Shown one piece after another: positions 5,625-14,148 of a DNA stretch of 48,936 nt. Within the stretch, counting starts at the first letter, position 1. Each line of letters opens with the position of its first letter. Below the pieces are notes generated by a model. It saw only the letters and a list, made by a program, of their open reading frames with translations, ran no database searches and was not told the origin of the DNA. The translations under genes were made by a program, and so were the position numbers. Where the stretch lies: assembly GCA_948907985.1 (NCBI GenBank), contig CAQWMM010000009.1, forward strand, positions 1-48,936, given 5' to 3'. This DNA is from an uncultured Bacillota bacterium. GTDB taxonomy: Bacteria; Bacillota; Dehalobacteriia; UBA4068; UBA4997.

Positions 5625-6914
5625 ATGTTTTATGATTATGTGAAAATCTTTGTCAAAGGCGGCGACGGCGGCAACGGTATCGTAACCTTTAGACGGGAAA
5701 AATATGTGCCTTTGGGCGGCCCCTCGGGCGGCGATGGCGGCAAAGGCGCCGACGTGGTTTTTGTGGCGGATGAGAGCCTGACAACGCTGGTGGATTTTAA
5801 ATATCGTCAGCATTATAAGGCCAGCCGCGGCGAAAACGGTATGCGCAAAAATATGCAGGGCAAAAGTGGCGAGCCGCTGATTGTTAAGGTTCCGGTGGGA
5901 ACTTTGGTGCGCGATGCGGAAACCGGCGAGCTTCTGGCTGATATTGTGGAGAAAAATCAGCGTGTGGTAGTGGCGCGGGGCGGGCGCGGCGGGCGCGGCA
6001 ATGCGCGTTTTCAGTCGGCGCGTAACCGTGCGCCGGAAATTGCGGAAAAAGGCGAGCCGGGCGAAGAACGCTGGCTGCGTTTGGAACTGAAGCTTTTGGC
6101 GGATGCGGCGCTGGTGGGTTTGCCCAACGCTGGCAAAAGTACAATTATTTCCAGGGTGTCGGGCAGCCGGCCAAAAATTGCCGATTATCCTTTTACCACC
6201 TTACACCCCAACCTGGGCGTGGTTAATTTGGAGCCGGGAATGAGTTTTGTTTTGGCGGATATTCCCGGTTTGATTGAGGGCGCGGCCGAGGGCGTGGGCC
6301 TGGGGCATCGTTTTTTGCGTCATGTTGAGCGCTCGCGTCTGTTGATGCAGGTGATTGATATGAGCGGCTTGGGCGAGCTTTCGCCCTGGGAAGAATTTTG
6401 TGTGATAGACAAGGAGCTGGCCCTGTACCGGCAGGATTTGGCGGCACGCCGCCGGATATTGGTGGCTAACAAAATGGATATGCCGGAGGCGGCGGAGAAC
6501 TTGCAGGAGTTTAAACGGCGTTTGGCGGAGTCCGGGCGCGATTATCTTCTGTTTGCGGTTTCGGCTTTAACGGGCGGCGGTCTTCGGGAATTGATGTATC
6601 AGGTTTTTGAAATCTTGCAGACTACGCCTTTGCCAACTTTGCCGGATATGGTCGGGGATGGCGAAGGCAAGCTGACGAAAGTTACCGCTGAACCGGAGTT
6701 CGTGATTGAGCAGGCGGAGCCTGGCCTTTGGCAGGTTAGCGGTCAAAAGCTGGAAAAGCTGGTGATGATGACCGATTGGGAGCATGAGGAATCTTTGCGG
6801 CGGCTGCAAAATATTTTGACTAAAATTGGTTTGGACGCCGCTTTGCGGGAGGCGGGCGCGCAGGATGGGGATTTGGTGCAGATTGCCGGTCGGGAATTTG
6901 ATTATGCCGAATAA
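5625..6914 (+). CDS. obgE: GTPase Obg (ribosome assembly)
   Basis: Essential GTPase acting in 50S maturation and stress signalling. Start ATG 5625 is chosen because GGAG at 5612-5615 is 9 nt away; an in-frame TTG at 5601 lies before that site. The 429-aa protein has the glycine-rich Obg fold at the N terminus (VKGGDGGNGIVTFRREKYV, GGPSGGDGGKGADV), the GTPase domain from about residue 155 (GLPNAGKST, DIPGLIEGA, NKMD, then SALTGGGL) and the C-terminal OCT domain. All G motifs are intact. It follows rpmA as usual. Confidence 0.97.
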   Translation: MFYDYVKIFVKGGDGGNGIVTFRREKYVPLGGPSGGDGGKGADVVFVADESLTTLVDFKYRQHYKASRGENGMRKNMQGKSGEPLIVKVPVGTLVRDAETGELLADIVEKNQRVVVARGGRGGRGNARFQSARNRAPEIAEKGEPGEERWLRLELKLLADAALVGLPNAGKSTIISRVSGSRPKIADYPFTTLHPNLGVVNLEPGMSFVLADIPGLIEGAAEGVGLGHRFLRHVERSRLLMQVIDMSGLGELSPWEEFCVIDKELALYRQDLAARRRILVANKMDMPEAAENLQEFKRRLAESGRDYLLFAVSALTGGGLRELMYQVFEILQTTPLPTLPDMVGDGEGKLTKVTAEPEFVIEQAEPGLWQVSGQKLEKLVMMTDWEHEESLRRLQNILTKIGLDAALREAGAQDGDLVQIAGREFDYAE

Positions 6915-6940
6915 GATTAAGCCGATAAGGGGGTTGGCTT

Positions 6941-8521
6941 GTGTTTGATTTTGAGGTGTTTATTGGCCCGGCGGTTGTGTTGCTGGGAATGTTTATTGGT
7001 TTGCTGGGCTTTGCAATTTGGGGGACAAAGGCGATTCGTGAATCGGTTCCTTTGCCGGAACTTTCGCCGCTGCTGGACGATGTAGAGGCCGCCGCCCCTA
7101 TTGCGGAACTGGAACTGCCGGATATTGAAAGCCCGTTTGCCTCGGCTGCTGAATCGTTGGAGGATAGTTTGGCGGACACAAACCTGCCGGGGGGTAATCT
7201 GGAAAAAACGGCGGAATTTGAGCAACCCCTGGCGACGGTTAATACGGTGGCCTCTTTTTCCCAGAGTTTTTGGGAGGGGCAGGAAGTGGCCACGCCCTCT
7301 GCGGCGGAGCAGCCCGATTATACCGACGCTATTGACCGAATCCAGGCCGGATTGAACGTGGCGGACGCGGAAGAGTTTAATAAAAATGCCGGCGACGCTG
7401 ACGCGCTGGCGGCGGCCGATGTGTTGGAGGCGCTGCGCCATGGCGTTGTGGCGGAAAACGGCGCGGAGAAGCCCGCAGAGGAACTGGCCGAGGAGCTGGA
7501 CGAAGAAGCTACCCGCATAATCAGCGCCGAGGAGAACGAGGCTATTTTGGCGGATGAGCCGCAGGATGAACCGGCGCCGGACGCGCCAAATGAAACTGAC
7601 GCAGAAATAGATAAAGAGGCTACTATTGTGCTTTCCGGGCTGGAGGCGGCGGAAGATACGCCAACGGAAAAAACAGCCGGCCCGGCTTTGGCAAACAATA
7701 ATGATTTGACTGGCAATATGGAAGAAACTGTGGTTATGCAGAAGATTCCGGCCGAGCCGGAGCCTGCTCCCAATTTGCAGCGGATTCCGCCGGGGGTGGC
7801 CAGCAGTTTTGGTTTTATCAATAATCAGGCCAACGGTTTGGCCAGCGCGGTGGGTATGACGCCTAAACCGATGCCGGATTTGTCGAGTCTGACCAAGGAG
7901 GAGGCCGGCGATATTCCCCTGCCGGAAACACCGATTCCCTTTGGGCCCAAAATGGCCTGGTTGGCGGTGCCCGGTTTTAAGCCGTCGGAAGTAATCGCGG
8001 CGCTGCGTTTGGACGATGTGCAGACGGCTAACTGGAGCAAGGGCTTGCAGGAGGCCTACGCCGACAATAACCTGGTTTATGTTTCGCCGTCGCTGGGCGG
8101 CTGGGTGTTGGTTATCGGCAAAACTCTTTGGGAGCGTGCCGATATGAACCGCTCGGCAGAAAATATCCCCTGGCTTAAAGAAATTTGCCGCAAGTTTGGC
8201 AACGCCTGCTTTTTCTCCACCATGCGCGGCTTAAATAACCATGGCTGGGTGGGCATCCGGGATGGACAAATTTTCCGCGCTTATGGTTACAGCGGTGAAT
8301 TGCAGGATTTGATTTGGCTGATCGGCGAACCGACTGAAGAAGAAATTGCCATTAATCCGGGCTTTATTACGGAGATGCGCGAGAAATATCAGCCGGGATT
8401 CAGACCGATTATTCCGGATGAAAAGCTGGTTTTGGCGGTGGCGGCGGCCTGGTCGGTGGATCCCGGTTTCCGCCGGCGGCAGTATCCGGCTGACTTCGGC
8501 TTTTTGGGCTATCTGAATTAA
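6941..8521 (+). CDS. Membrane-anchored acidic protein with an uncharacterised C-terminal domain
   Basis: 526 aa from GTG 6941 with AAGGGGG at 6927-6933. Three parts can be seen: one N-terminal membrane segment (about residues 6-28, IGPAVVLLGMFIGLLGFAIW); a long, acidic, Ala/Glu/Pro-rich low-complexity stretch (about 35-335); and a globular C-terminal domain (about 336-526) with MAWLAVPGFKPSEVIAALRL, TANWSKGLQEAY, GGWVLVIGKTLW and GWVGIRDGQIFRAYGY. I have seen similar tryptophan-rich domains in uncharacterised bacterial proteins but know no function. The linker holds three similar short motifs, EATRII (Thr191), EATIVL (Thr228) and EETVVM (Thr263), about 36 residues apart. It lies between obgE and nadD, probably co-transcribed. 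Confidence 0.8.
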   Translation: MFDFEVFIGPAVVLLGMFIGLLGFAIWGTKAIRESVPLPELSPLLDDVEAAAPIAELELPDIESPFASAAESLEDSLADTNLPGGNLEKTAEFEQPLATVNTVASFSQSFWEGQEVATPSAAEQPDYTDAIDRIQAGLNVADAEEFNKNAGDADALAAADVLEALRHGVVAENGAEKPAEELAEELDEEATRIISAEENEAILADEPQDEPAPDAPNETDAEIDKEATIVLSGLEAAEDTPTEKTAGPALANNNDLTGNMEETVVMQKIPAEPEPAPNLQRIPPGVASSFGFINNQANGLASAVGMTPKPMPDLSSLTKEEAGDIPLPETPIPFGPKMAWLAVPGFKPSEVIAALRLDDVQTANWSKGLQEAYADNNLVYVSPSLGGWVLVIGKTLWERADMNRSAENIPWLKEICRKFGNACFFSTMRGLNNHGWVGIRDGQIFRAYGYSGELQDLIWLIGEPTEEEIAINPGFITEMREKYQPGFRPIIPDEKLVLAVAAAWSVDPGFRRRQYPADFGFLGYLN

Positions 8522-8534
8522 GAGGGTGAATGGT

Positions 8535-9143
8535 TTGGCTAAGAAACGGATCGGTATTATGGGCGGCACATTTGATCCCATTCATTATGGCCATTTGGTT
8601 ACGGCAGAGGCGGCGCGTCATTTGTTTAAACTGGATCAGGTGATTTTTGTGCCATCCGGCCGCCCGCCGCATAAACTGTCGCATAAGCTGACGCCGGCCT
8701 CGGAGCGGCTTTTGATGACGCTGTTAGCAACGGCGCCTAATCAGAATTTTATTGTTTCTGATTGGGAGGTACAAAGGGAGCAGATTTCTTATACTTATGA
8801 TACCGTTCGCGCTTTTCATCAAAAATTTGGCGATTCGGCGGAGTTGTTTTTTATAACCGGGGCCGACGCTGTGCTGGAGATTATGCAGTGGCGGCAGATT
8901 GATGAATTGGCTGATTTTTGCAGTTTTATTGCCGCCACCAGGCCGGGCTATCGTTTGGATGATTTTCAGGCCTCGCCCAAACTTACGGCTAAACTGGGTT
9001 TTTTGGAGGTGCCGGCGCTGGCGATTTCTTCCAGCGATATCCGGGGCCGGGTGGCGCGGAGCGAGCCGATTAAATACTTATTACCGGAAACTGTGGAGAT
9101 GTATATTTATAAGCATGGATTATATCAAGATTTATCAGGATGA
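8535..9143 (+). CDS. nadD: Nicotinate-nucleotide adenylyltransferase
   Basis: Transfers AMP from ATP to nicotinate mononucleotide, making deamido-NAD in NAD synthesis. I take TTG 8535 as start (MAKKRIGIMGGTFDPIH), 6 nt after AGAGGGTG (8521-8528); the in-frame GTG at 8526 is inside that site. Motifs of the nucleotidyl-transferase superfamily are intact: GGTFDPIHYGHL near the N terminus, FVPSGRPPHK, FITGADAVLEIMQW and the ISSSDIRGR motif near the C terminus. It overlaps yqeK by 29 nt, as in many Bacillota, pointing to translational coupling. Confidence 0.95.
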   Translation: MAKKRIGIMGGTFDPIHYGHLVTAEAARHLFKLDQVIFVPSGRPPHKLSHKLTPASERLLMTLLATAPNQNFIVSDWEVQREQISYTYDTVRAFHQKFGDSAELFFITGADAVLEIMQWRQIDELADFCSFIAATRPGYRLDDFQASPKLTAKLGFLEVPALAISSSDIRGRVARSEPIKYLLPETVEMYIYKHGLYQDLSG

Positions 9144-9702
9144 ATACGAATTGGTGCGCAGCCGCCTGGGCGAGGCGCGTTTGCAGCACAGCCTGGGCGT
9201 GGCGCAGACGGCCAGCCTTTTGGCGGAAAAATATGGCGCGGACCCGGCGGAGGCCTTTTTGGCCGGTTTGTGTCATGATATTGCCAAGGAATTGCCGCGG
9301 GAACAACAGCTGGCTTTACTGAAAAAATCTGCGCTGGGTGGGGACGCTGGGGTTTTGCAGCATAAGCAGCTTTGGCACGCTCCGGCTGGCGCGGTGCTGC
9401 TGGCGGAATTGGAACCGCAGTATCCAAGGCTGAACGGAGCTGTGCAGGGGGCCTGCCTGTGGCATACACTGGGGCGGCCGGCGATGACGCTGCTGGAAAG
9501 CCTGATCTTTGTAGCTGATTTGATTGAACCGGGACGGGATTTTCCGGATTTGCCGCAGATCAGGGCGGCGGTGCAGCAGAATTTAACCGCCGGGATTAAC
9601 GCCTGTATGCAGGGTGTGATTGGATTTTTGGAAAGTGAACAAAGCTTTGTCCATCCTCTGGCCTATGAGGCGTGGGCGTATTATAAAAAAATGGGAGTGT
9701 AG
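9115..9702 (+). CDS. yqeK: YqeK-family HD-domain Ap4A hydrolase
   Basis: 195 aa from ATG 9115, which lies inside the end of nadD. The HD phosphohydrolase pattern is visible: RLQHSLGVAQTASLLAEKYG with the first His, LAGLCHDIAKELP with the HD pair, a His in QLWHAPAG, and later FVADLIEPGRDF. YqeK enzymes cleave diadenosine tetraphosphate symmetrically to ADP. Its place between nadD and rsfS is the standard Bacillota order, which supports the call more than the weak overall similarity of HD proteins. Confidence 0.92.
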   Translation: MDYIKIYQDEYELVRSRLGEARLQHSLGVAQTASLLAEKYGADPAEAFLAGLCHDIAKELPREQQLALLKKSALGGDAGVLQHKQLWHAPAGAVLLAELEPQYPRLNGAVQGACLWHTLGRPAMTLLESLIFVADLIEPGRDFPDLPQIRAAVQQNLTAGINACMQGVIGFLESEQSFVHPLAYEAWAYYKKMGV

Positions 9703-9707
9703 AGAAG

Positions 9708-10196
9708 ATGACTGATAAAGAGAATTTGCAGGAGTTATTAAATCAGGATAAATTGCAACATAATAATGAAGAACAGCCGGCGCGGGATATGGAAACCAAA
9801 GAGTTGACGGCGGACGAGGCGGCGGCCGGGCTGGATACCGATAATCTGGACGATTTGATTAAAGCGGCGGCGGCTTTTGGCTGGGCCAAAAAGGCTCGGG
9901 ATATTGTGGGCATTGATTTGCGCAATGTTTCGCCGGTGGCCGATTATTTTTTGATTATGTCCGGCAGCAACAAACCGCAGCTGAAAGCGATCAGCGACAA
10001 TATTGAAGAAAAACTGGCCGAACAAGGTTTGAAACCCTTGCGTATTGAGGGCTATCGCGAAGCGGAATGGATTCTGTTGGATTATGGCGCTTTAGTGGTG
10101 CATATTTTTGCGGATGAACAGCGCGATTATTACAATTTGGAACGTCTTTGGGGCGACGCTCCGGCTTATCGTTTTGAGCCGGCACAGCCTGTTTAA
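9708..10196 (+). CDS. rsfS: Ribosome silencing factor RsfS, with N-terminal extension
   Basis: RsfS binds L14 on the 50S subunit and blocks subunit joining when nutrients are short. The core begins near residue 45 (LDDLIKAAAAFGWAKKARDIVGIDLR) and includes VADYFLIMSGSNKPQLKAI and GYREAEWILLDYGALVVHIF, both diagnostic. The first ~40 residues are an acidic, low-complexity extension not usual for RsfS, which is commonly 105-120 aa; here the total is 162. ATG 9708 follows AGAGAAG by only a few bases; an internal start such as ATG 9789 could give a shorter form. Confidence 0.94.
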   Translation: MTDKENLQELLNQDKLQHNNEEQPARDMETKELTADEAAAGLDTDNLDDLIKAAAAFGWAKKARDIVGIDLRNVSPVADYFLIMSGSNKPQLKAISDNIEEKLAEQGLKPLRIEGYREAEWILLDYGALVVHIFADEQRDYYNLERLWGDAPAYRFEPAQPV

Positions 10197-10217
10197 TTTT
10201 AATGGGAGGAATAGGAA

Positions 10218-11057
10218 ATGAAAAAAACCCCTTTGGTGGCGGCAATTAATGATTTGTCTGGTTATGGCCATTGTTCTTTAACGGTGGTAATGCCCATTTT
10301 ATCGGTGATGGGCTTTCAGTGTTGTCCGCTGCCTACGGCTATTTTATCCAATCATACTGGTTATGAGAGTTATTTCTTTCAGGATTATACGGAACATTTA
10401 ACTGAATATTTGGCGGAGTGGCAAAAGCTGGAGTTAAACTTTGCCGCAGTATATACCGGTTTTTTAGGTTCGGAAAAACAGGCGGATATTGTTGGCGCGT
10501 TTATCCGGGATGTTAAGAAACGCGCCGGGGAAAACAAACCGCTGATTTTTGTTGATCCGGTGTTGGGTGATAACGGCAAGCCTTATATTACCTGCACGCC
10601 GGAGATCTGCGAGTCTATGAAAGAGCTGGTGCGGCAGGCGGACGTTATTACGCCTAATATTACGGAAGCCTGCCTGTTACTGGATAAAGAATACTGCGGC
10701 GAACGGATTGACGAAACCGCTGCGCTGAAATTGGTTAAAGAATTGGCCTCTTTAGGCTCCGGCCAGGTGGTGCTGACCGGTGTGCGCTCTAAGGCTGGGA
10801 TGCTGGCTAATTTGGCTTTTGACGCTTCGCAGAATCATTTCTACTGGGTGGAGGAGCCGGCGGTGGAGCCTTACTATAACGGCGCCGGTGATGTTTTTTC
10901 GGCGGTGTTGTGCGGATCGCTGCTTGCCGGTTTGGATATGCAGTCGGCTTTGGAGAAAAGCGCGTTCTTTGTTTATTTGGCGGCTAAGGATACGGCGGCT
11001 GCCGGGGCCTCGATACGCGATGGCGTGATGTTTGAAAAATATTTGAAGATGTTGTAG
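10218..11057 (+). CDS. Pyridoxamine/pyridoxal kinase (ribokinase family)
   Basis: Phosphorylates B6 vitamers for pyridoxal phosphate salvage. 279 aa; ATG 10218 follows GGGAGGA at 10204-10210. It has the PdxY-type pattern: AINDLSGYGHCSL at the N terminus, PTAILSNHTGY, YTGFLGS, FVDPVLGDNGK, DVITPNITEACLLL and the catalytic GAGDVFSAVLCG motif with the general-base Asp. The lack of a zinc-type C-terminal extension and the GYGH start favour the pyridoxamine kinase subgroup common in Bacillota. It ends at a strong hairpin shared with the convergent gene at 11141. Confidence 0.9.
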   Translation: MKKTPLVAAINDLSGYGHCSLTVVMPILSVMGFQCCPLPTAILSNHTGYESYFFQDYTEHLTEYLAEWQKLELNFAAVYTGFLGSEKQADIVGAFIRDVKKRAGENKPLIFVDPVLGDNGKPYITCTPEICESMKELVRQADVITPNITEACLLLDKEYCGERIDETAALKLVKELASLGSGQVVLTGVRSKAGMLANLAFDASQNHFYWVEEPAVEPYYNGAGDVFSAVLCGSLLAGLDMQSALEKSAFFVYLAAKDTAAAGASIRDGVMFEKYLKML

Positions 11058-11084
11058 ATATTTTTAAATATTTTTGCCATATAA

Positions 11085-11119
11085 AAAGGCTGGCTGCTAA
11101 AATTTAGCAGCCAGCCTTT
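11085..11119. terminator. Bidirectional terminator between convergent genes
   Basis: AAAGGCTGGCTGCTAAA (11085-11101) and its exact complement (11103-11119) form a 17-bp palindrome with a single central base; A and T runs flank it on both sides. It serves the kinase gene on the plus strand and the 11141 gene on the minus strand. Confidence 0.85.
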
Positions 11120-11140
11120 AATAAAGACGTTTCGTTTGGC

Positions 11141-11587
11141 TTAAGCGCCGATCCATTCGTTGAAATCCAACTGTAACTCCTGACATTTTGCCTTAAAATC
11201 ATCATCGCTGTTGAAAGAACCGTCAATTTGGCCGTTAGCAGTGTCGATTAACCAATAGCAATAGTTGGTATAATCCGGTTTGATGTCTTCCGTTTCCGGC
11301 ACGGCGGTTTGCTTGACGGCAATATATTGGCCGCTGACCGCATAGGAAATAACAATGCTGTTGATTACGGGCCTGTCCGGATTTTCGCTTTTGGTGTTGA
11401 CAATATAAGCTGAGCGCGAACTTTCCTTGATGATAGCGTAGCCGTCTTTGATTGGCGTAGTAAAGTCCTCTTTGGGGCCGAATACGCTGTAAATGGTTAG
11501 GGCGATAGAAAGCAAAATGATGATTAAAACGGCATAGCCCAAAAGTTTGAAAAAAAGCTTGGATTTACTGTTTTTTTTTCTTCTCAT
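11141..11587 (-). CDS. Small membrane-anchored protein, possibly DUF3997-like
   Basis: 148 aa, ATG at 11587. A basic start (MRRKKNSKSK) leads into a membrane helix (about residues 11-36, LLGYAVLIIILLSIALTIYS), then a soluble domain outside the membrane: DGYAIIKESSRSAYIVN, VISYAVSGQYIAVKQ, YCYWLIDTANGQIDG. That order (a gyxIxr strand, a yIiakQ strand, a yWiid strand) resembles the DUF3997 group of small Bacillota lipoproteins, but this one has a membrane anchor instead of a lipobox; the match is tentative. A single-gene transcript is likely. Confidence 0.75.
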   Translation of the reverse strand: MRRKKNSKSKLFFKLLGYAVLIIILLSIALTIYSVFGPKEDFTTPIKDGYAIIKESSRSAYIVNTKSENPDRPVINSIVISYAVSGQYIAVKQTAVPETEDIKPDYTNYCYWLIDTANGQIDGSFNSDDDFKAKCQELQLDFNEWIGA

Positions 11588-11651
11588 TAAAATAATATTA
11601 CCTTTCTTTTTTAGGTTTTTTATGTAGGCGAGTGTATTTTATATATTATCT

Positions 11652-11680
11652 ATTATAGCACATAAACTTACAAAAAGCAA
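11652..11680 (-). promoter_or_regulatory. Promoter of the 11141 membrane-protein gene
   Basis: Minus strand: TTGCTT (plus 11680-11675), 17 nt, TATAAT (plus 11657-11652), with TGC just before the -10. The rest of the 200-nt divergent gap to degV shows no equally clear plus-strand promoter. Confidence 0.7.
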
Positions 11681-11791
11681 CTTTTTCCCTCGGAGTAATC
11701 AGTGGGCAAAATTAATATTCACTTAATATTGGGGAGTTAAACTATTTAATAATAGTTAATTTACTGAACAGGGCGTTGAGGTGATTTTGTG

Positions 11792-12658
11792 ATGAAGGTT
11801 GGTATTGTAACCGATAGCAATAGCGGTATTTTACCTGAAGAAGCTAAAAAATTGGGTATTTGGCTTTTGCCAATGCCTTTTTATATTGATGGCGGCTGTT
11901 ATTATGAAAATGTTAATTTAACCCGCCAGGATTTTTTTGCCAAGCTGAACGCCGGGGCGGAAATTGCTACCAGTTCGCCGTCGCCGTTGGCTATTGCCGA
12001 ACTTTGGGACAAGGCGCTGGCGGAATGTGAACAAATTATACATATTCCAATGAGCAGCGGCCTTAGCAGCAGTTGTGAGGTTGCGGTGATGATGTCGCAG
12101 GATAATAAATATGCCGGCCGGGTTTGGGTGGTGGATAACGGTCGGGTGGCTACGCCGATGCATCGTTCGGTTTTGGACGCTATATACTTGCTTGAGCAGG
12201 GCGAAAGCGCGGCGGGGGTGCAGAAAATTTTGCAGGAACATCGCCTGAATATGACAATTTATGTGCTTCTGGATGAGTTGAAACATCTGGTGCGGGGCGG
12301 CAGAATCAGCAGCACGGCGGCGGCGTTGGGTTCTATTTTGAATATGAAACCGGTTATGCAGTTTGACGTGGGCAAATTGAATGTTTATGCTAAATGTCGG
12401 GGTAAAAAACGCGCCCGCAATATGATGATTGAAGCTATGCAACAGGATTTGCAGGGTAAATTTAAGAACCGCTGGGAGGCGGGCCAGGTGCATATTCTGG
12501 CGGCTGGCAGCGCTGACAGGGCGGAAACCGAGGATTGGTTGGCCCAAATTGCCGAGGCCTTTCCGGGGCAGGATATTATGTATGACGATTTGCCGCTGAG
12601 CCTGTGCGCCCATATCGGCCAGGGCGGTTTGGGCATTGGCTGCTCCTGTTGGGTTTAA
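11792..12658 (+). CDS. DegV-family fatty-acid-binding protein
   Basis: DegV/FakB proteins hold a fatty acid for phosphorylation by the kinase FakA. 288 aa from ATG 11792, 8 nt after GAGGTG (11778-11783); an adjacent GTG at 11789 is possible. Family motifs: MKVGIVTDSNSGI at the N terminus, ATSSPSPLAI, the fatty-acid-contacting MSSGLSSSCE (about residues 90-99), VDNGRVATPMHRSVLDAI, and LVRGGRISSTAAALGSILNMKPV. No fakA is in the window. It ends 24 nt before the infC promoter region. Confidence 0.93.
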   Translation: MKVGIVTDSNSGILPEEAKKLGIWLLPMPFYIDGGCYYENVNLTRQDFFAKLNAGAEIATSSPSPLAIAELWDKALAECEQIIHIPMSSGLSSSCEVAVMMSQDNKYAGRVWVVDNGRVATPMHRSVLDAIYLLEQGESAAGVQKILQEHRLNMTIYVLLDELKHLVRGGRISSTAAALGSILNMKPVMQFDVGKLNVYAKCRGKKRARNMMIEAMQQDLQGKFKNRWEAGQVHILAAGSADRAETEDWLAQIAEAFPGQDIMYDDLPLSLCAHIGQGGLGIGCSCWV

Positions 12659-12684
12659 TTAGAAAAATTTTGTTGTTCTGCGTA

Positions 12685-12713
12685 TTGACAAAAACAGCCA
12701 GGTGTGCTAAAAT
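12685..12713 (+). promoter_or_regulatory. Promoter of the infC-rpmI-rplT operon
   Basis: TTGACA (12685-12690), 17 nt, TAAAAT (12708-12713) with an upstream TG. It is about 220 nt ahead of the infC start. Confidence 0.82.
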
Positions 12714-12719
12714 AGACAA

Positions 12720-12931
12720 AGCGTTTGATTTGGCGCCAAAAATTAAAGCAGAAATTTCGTTTCTCACCTGGCTGGCAGGGCTGGCGGGTAAATATTAACA
12801 GTTTGGGCCGGGCGTAAAGCCTGCGGCTGTTATTGTTTTTGTGGAGCGAGGTTTTTGCCCCACATTTTTTTGTCTAGGACTAAATTATATTGCTGCTAAT
12901 ATAATTGTGCCAAAATTTGGAGGTGAAAGTT
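12720..12931 (+). ncRNA. infC leader with attenuator-type terminator
   Basis: About 210 nt of non-coding leader. A hairpin closes with AACAG (12797-12801) and CTGTT (12827-12831). A second, GTGGAGC (12841-12847) with GCCCCAC (12857-12863; one mismatch), is followed by seven Ts (12865-12871) and looks like a premature terminator 60 nt before infC. Bacillota infC operons are commonly controlled by L20 binding to such a leader; membership in that family is inferred from position. Confidence 0.6.
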
Positions 12932-13441
12932 ATTTTTAAGGAATTGCGAATCAATGAGGAGATCCGGGCTGCTGAAATCCGTTTGGTTTCTGATAATGAC
13001 GACGAGCAGTTGGGCATTGTATCGGTGAAAGAGGCTTTGCGGATGGCGCATGAGCGCGAGCTGGATTTGGTGGAGATTGCCCCTAATGCCAAGCCGCCGG
13101 TTTGCAAGCTGATGGATTATGGCAAGTATCGCTTTGATCAGCTGAAGCGGGATAAGGAAGCCAAAAAAAATCAGCGGATTGTTAGTTTGAAAGAGGTAAA
13201 GCTGCGGATTAACATCGAAGAGCATGACTTTGAGGTGAAAGCTAAAAACGCGCAGAAATTTCTGGACGGCAAGGATAAGGTTAAAGTTACCATTATGTTC
13301 CGCGGTCGGGAGATTACTCATCCGGAACAGGGGATTGAGCTTTGCCGCAGAATGGCGGAGCGCTTGGCTGACGTGGCCTCGGTGGAAAAGCCGGCCAAGG
13401 TTGAAGGCCGGAATATGACCATGATTTTGGCTCCCAGATAA
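12932..13441 (+). CDS. infC: Translation initiation factor IF-3, AUU start
   Basis: IF-3 keeps 30S and 50S subunits apart and checks start-codon pairing. The best start is ATT at 12932: GGAGGTG lies at 12919-12925 with proper spacing, and the protein then reads (M)FKELRINEEIRAAEIRL, 169 aa, matching the usual N terminus. No ATG or TTG fits. AUU starts are an old, conserved device by which IF-3 limits its own synthesis. Motifs: LVEIAPNAKPPVCKLMDYGKY in the N domain, the lysine-rich linker, and VKVTIMFRGREITHPEQG in the C domain. Confidence 0.95.
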   Translation: MFKELRINEEIRAAEIRLVSDNDDEQLGIVSVKEALRMAHERELDLVEIAPNAKPPVCKLMDYGKYRFDQLKRDKEAKKNQRIVSLKEVKLRINIEEHDFEVKAKNAQKFLDGKDKVKVTIMFRGREITHPEQGIELCRRMAERLADVASVEKPAKVEGRNMTMILAPR

Positions 13442-13529
13442 GGCAAAAAAAGTAAATTGCGAAACAAGTTTTTAATGTTGGATAAAATGCGCCTGAATTT
13501 TTTGGGCTGAATTTTTGAGGAGGTTTATT

Positions 13530-13727
13530 ATGCCAAAGATGAAAACACGCCGGGCGGCGGCTAAGAGATTTTCCGCCACTGGTACCGGCAAACTGAAGAG
13601 AAACAAGGCTTATGCCAGCCATATCCTGGAAACAAAATCGCCGAAACGCAAAAGAAATCTGCGTAAAGCCACTGTTGCAACCCAGGCTGATTGTAAGCGT
13701 TTGAAGAATTGCCTGCCCTATCTTTAA
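13530..13727 (+). CDS. rpmI: 50S ribosomal protein L35
   Basis: 65 aa from ATG 13530, with GAGGAGG at 13517-13523. The sequence MPKMKTRRAAAKRFSATGTG and the basic HILETKSPKRKRNLRKA are typical. It sits between infC and rplT in the universal order. Confidence 0.98.
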   Translation: MPKMKTRRAAAKRFSATGTGKLKRNKAYASHILETKSPKRKRNLRKATVATQADCKRLKNCLPYL

Positions 13728-13774
13728 GAGCAAGCCGAAGAATCAAGATTTTAATTTCGGGAGGATTGTTATAA

Positions 13775-14131
13775 ATGACCAGAGTAAAAAAGGGCTTTAC
13801 GAAGCATCATCGTCATAAGAAAATATTAAAATTTGCCAAGGGCTATCGCGCCTCTAATTCCAAGCTGTTCAGAGTCGCCAATCAGCAGGTTATGAAAGCT
13901 ATGGCCGACAGCTTTGCACATCGCCGCAAAAAGAAGGGTGATTTCCGCAAGCTGTGGATTAGCCGTATTAACGCGGGCGCTCGTTTGAACGGGTTGTCTT
14001 ACAGCCGGATGATGGACGGTTTGAAAAAGGCTAATGTTACAATTAACCGTAAGATTTTGGCTGATCTGGCAGTTAACGACGCCGCGGCTTTCACGGCGCT
14101 GGCCAATCAGGCTAAAGCGGCCTTGAGATAA
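13775..14131 (+). CDS. rplT: 50S ribosomal protein L20
   Basis: 118 aa from ATG 13775 with GGGAGGA at 13759-13765. Signature: TRVKKGFTKHHRHKKILK (slightly diverged from the usual RVK..ARRRRKK), GYRASNSKLFRVANQQVMKA, and LWISRINAGARLNGLSYSRM. L20 is an early 50S assembly protein and the likely repressor of this operon through the infC leader. Confidence 0.98.
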   Translation: MTRVKKGFTKHHRHKKILKFAKGYRASNSKLFRVANQQVMKAMADSFAHRRKKKGDFRKLWISRINAGARLNGLSYSRMMDGLKKANVTINRKILADLAVNDAAAFTALANQAKAALR

Positions 14132-14148
14132 AATAATTGTGTATCCCT

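Noticed and set aside
11918..12613. 231-codon minus-strand frame opposite degV
   Set aside because: Antisense to a clear DegV protein, with no family pattern and no start signal.
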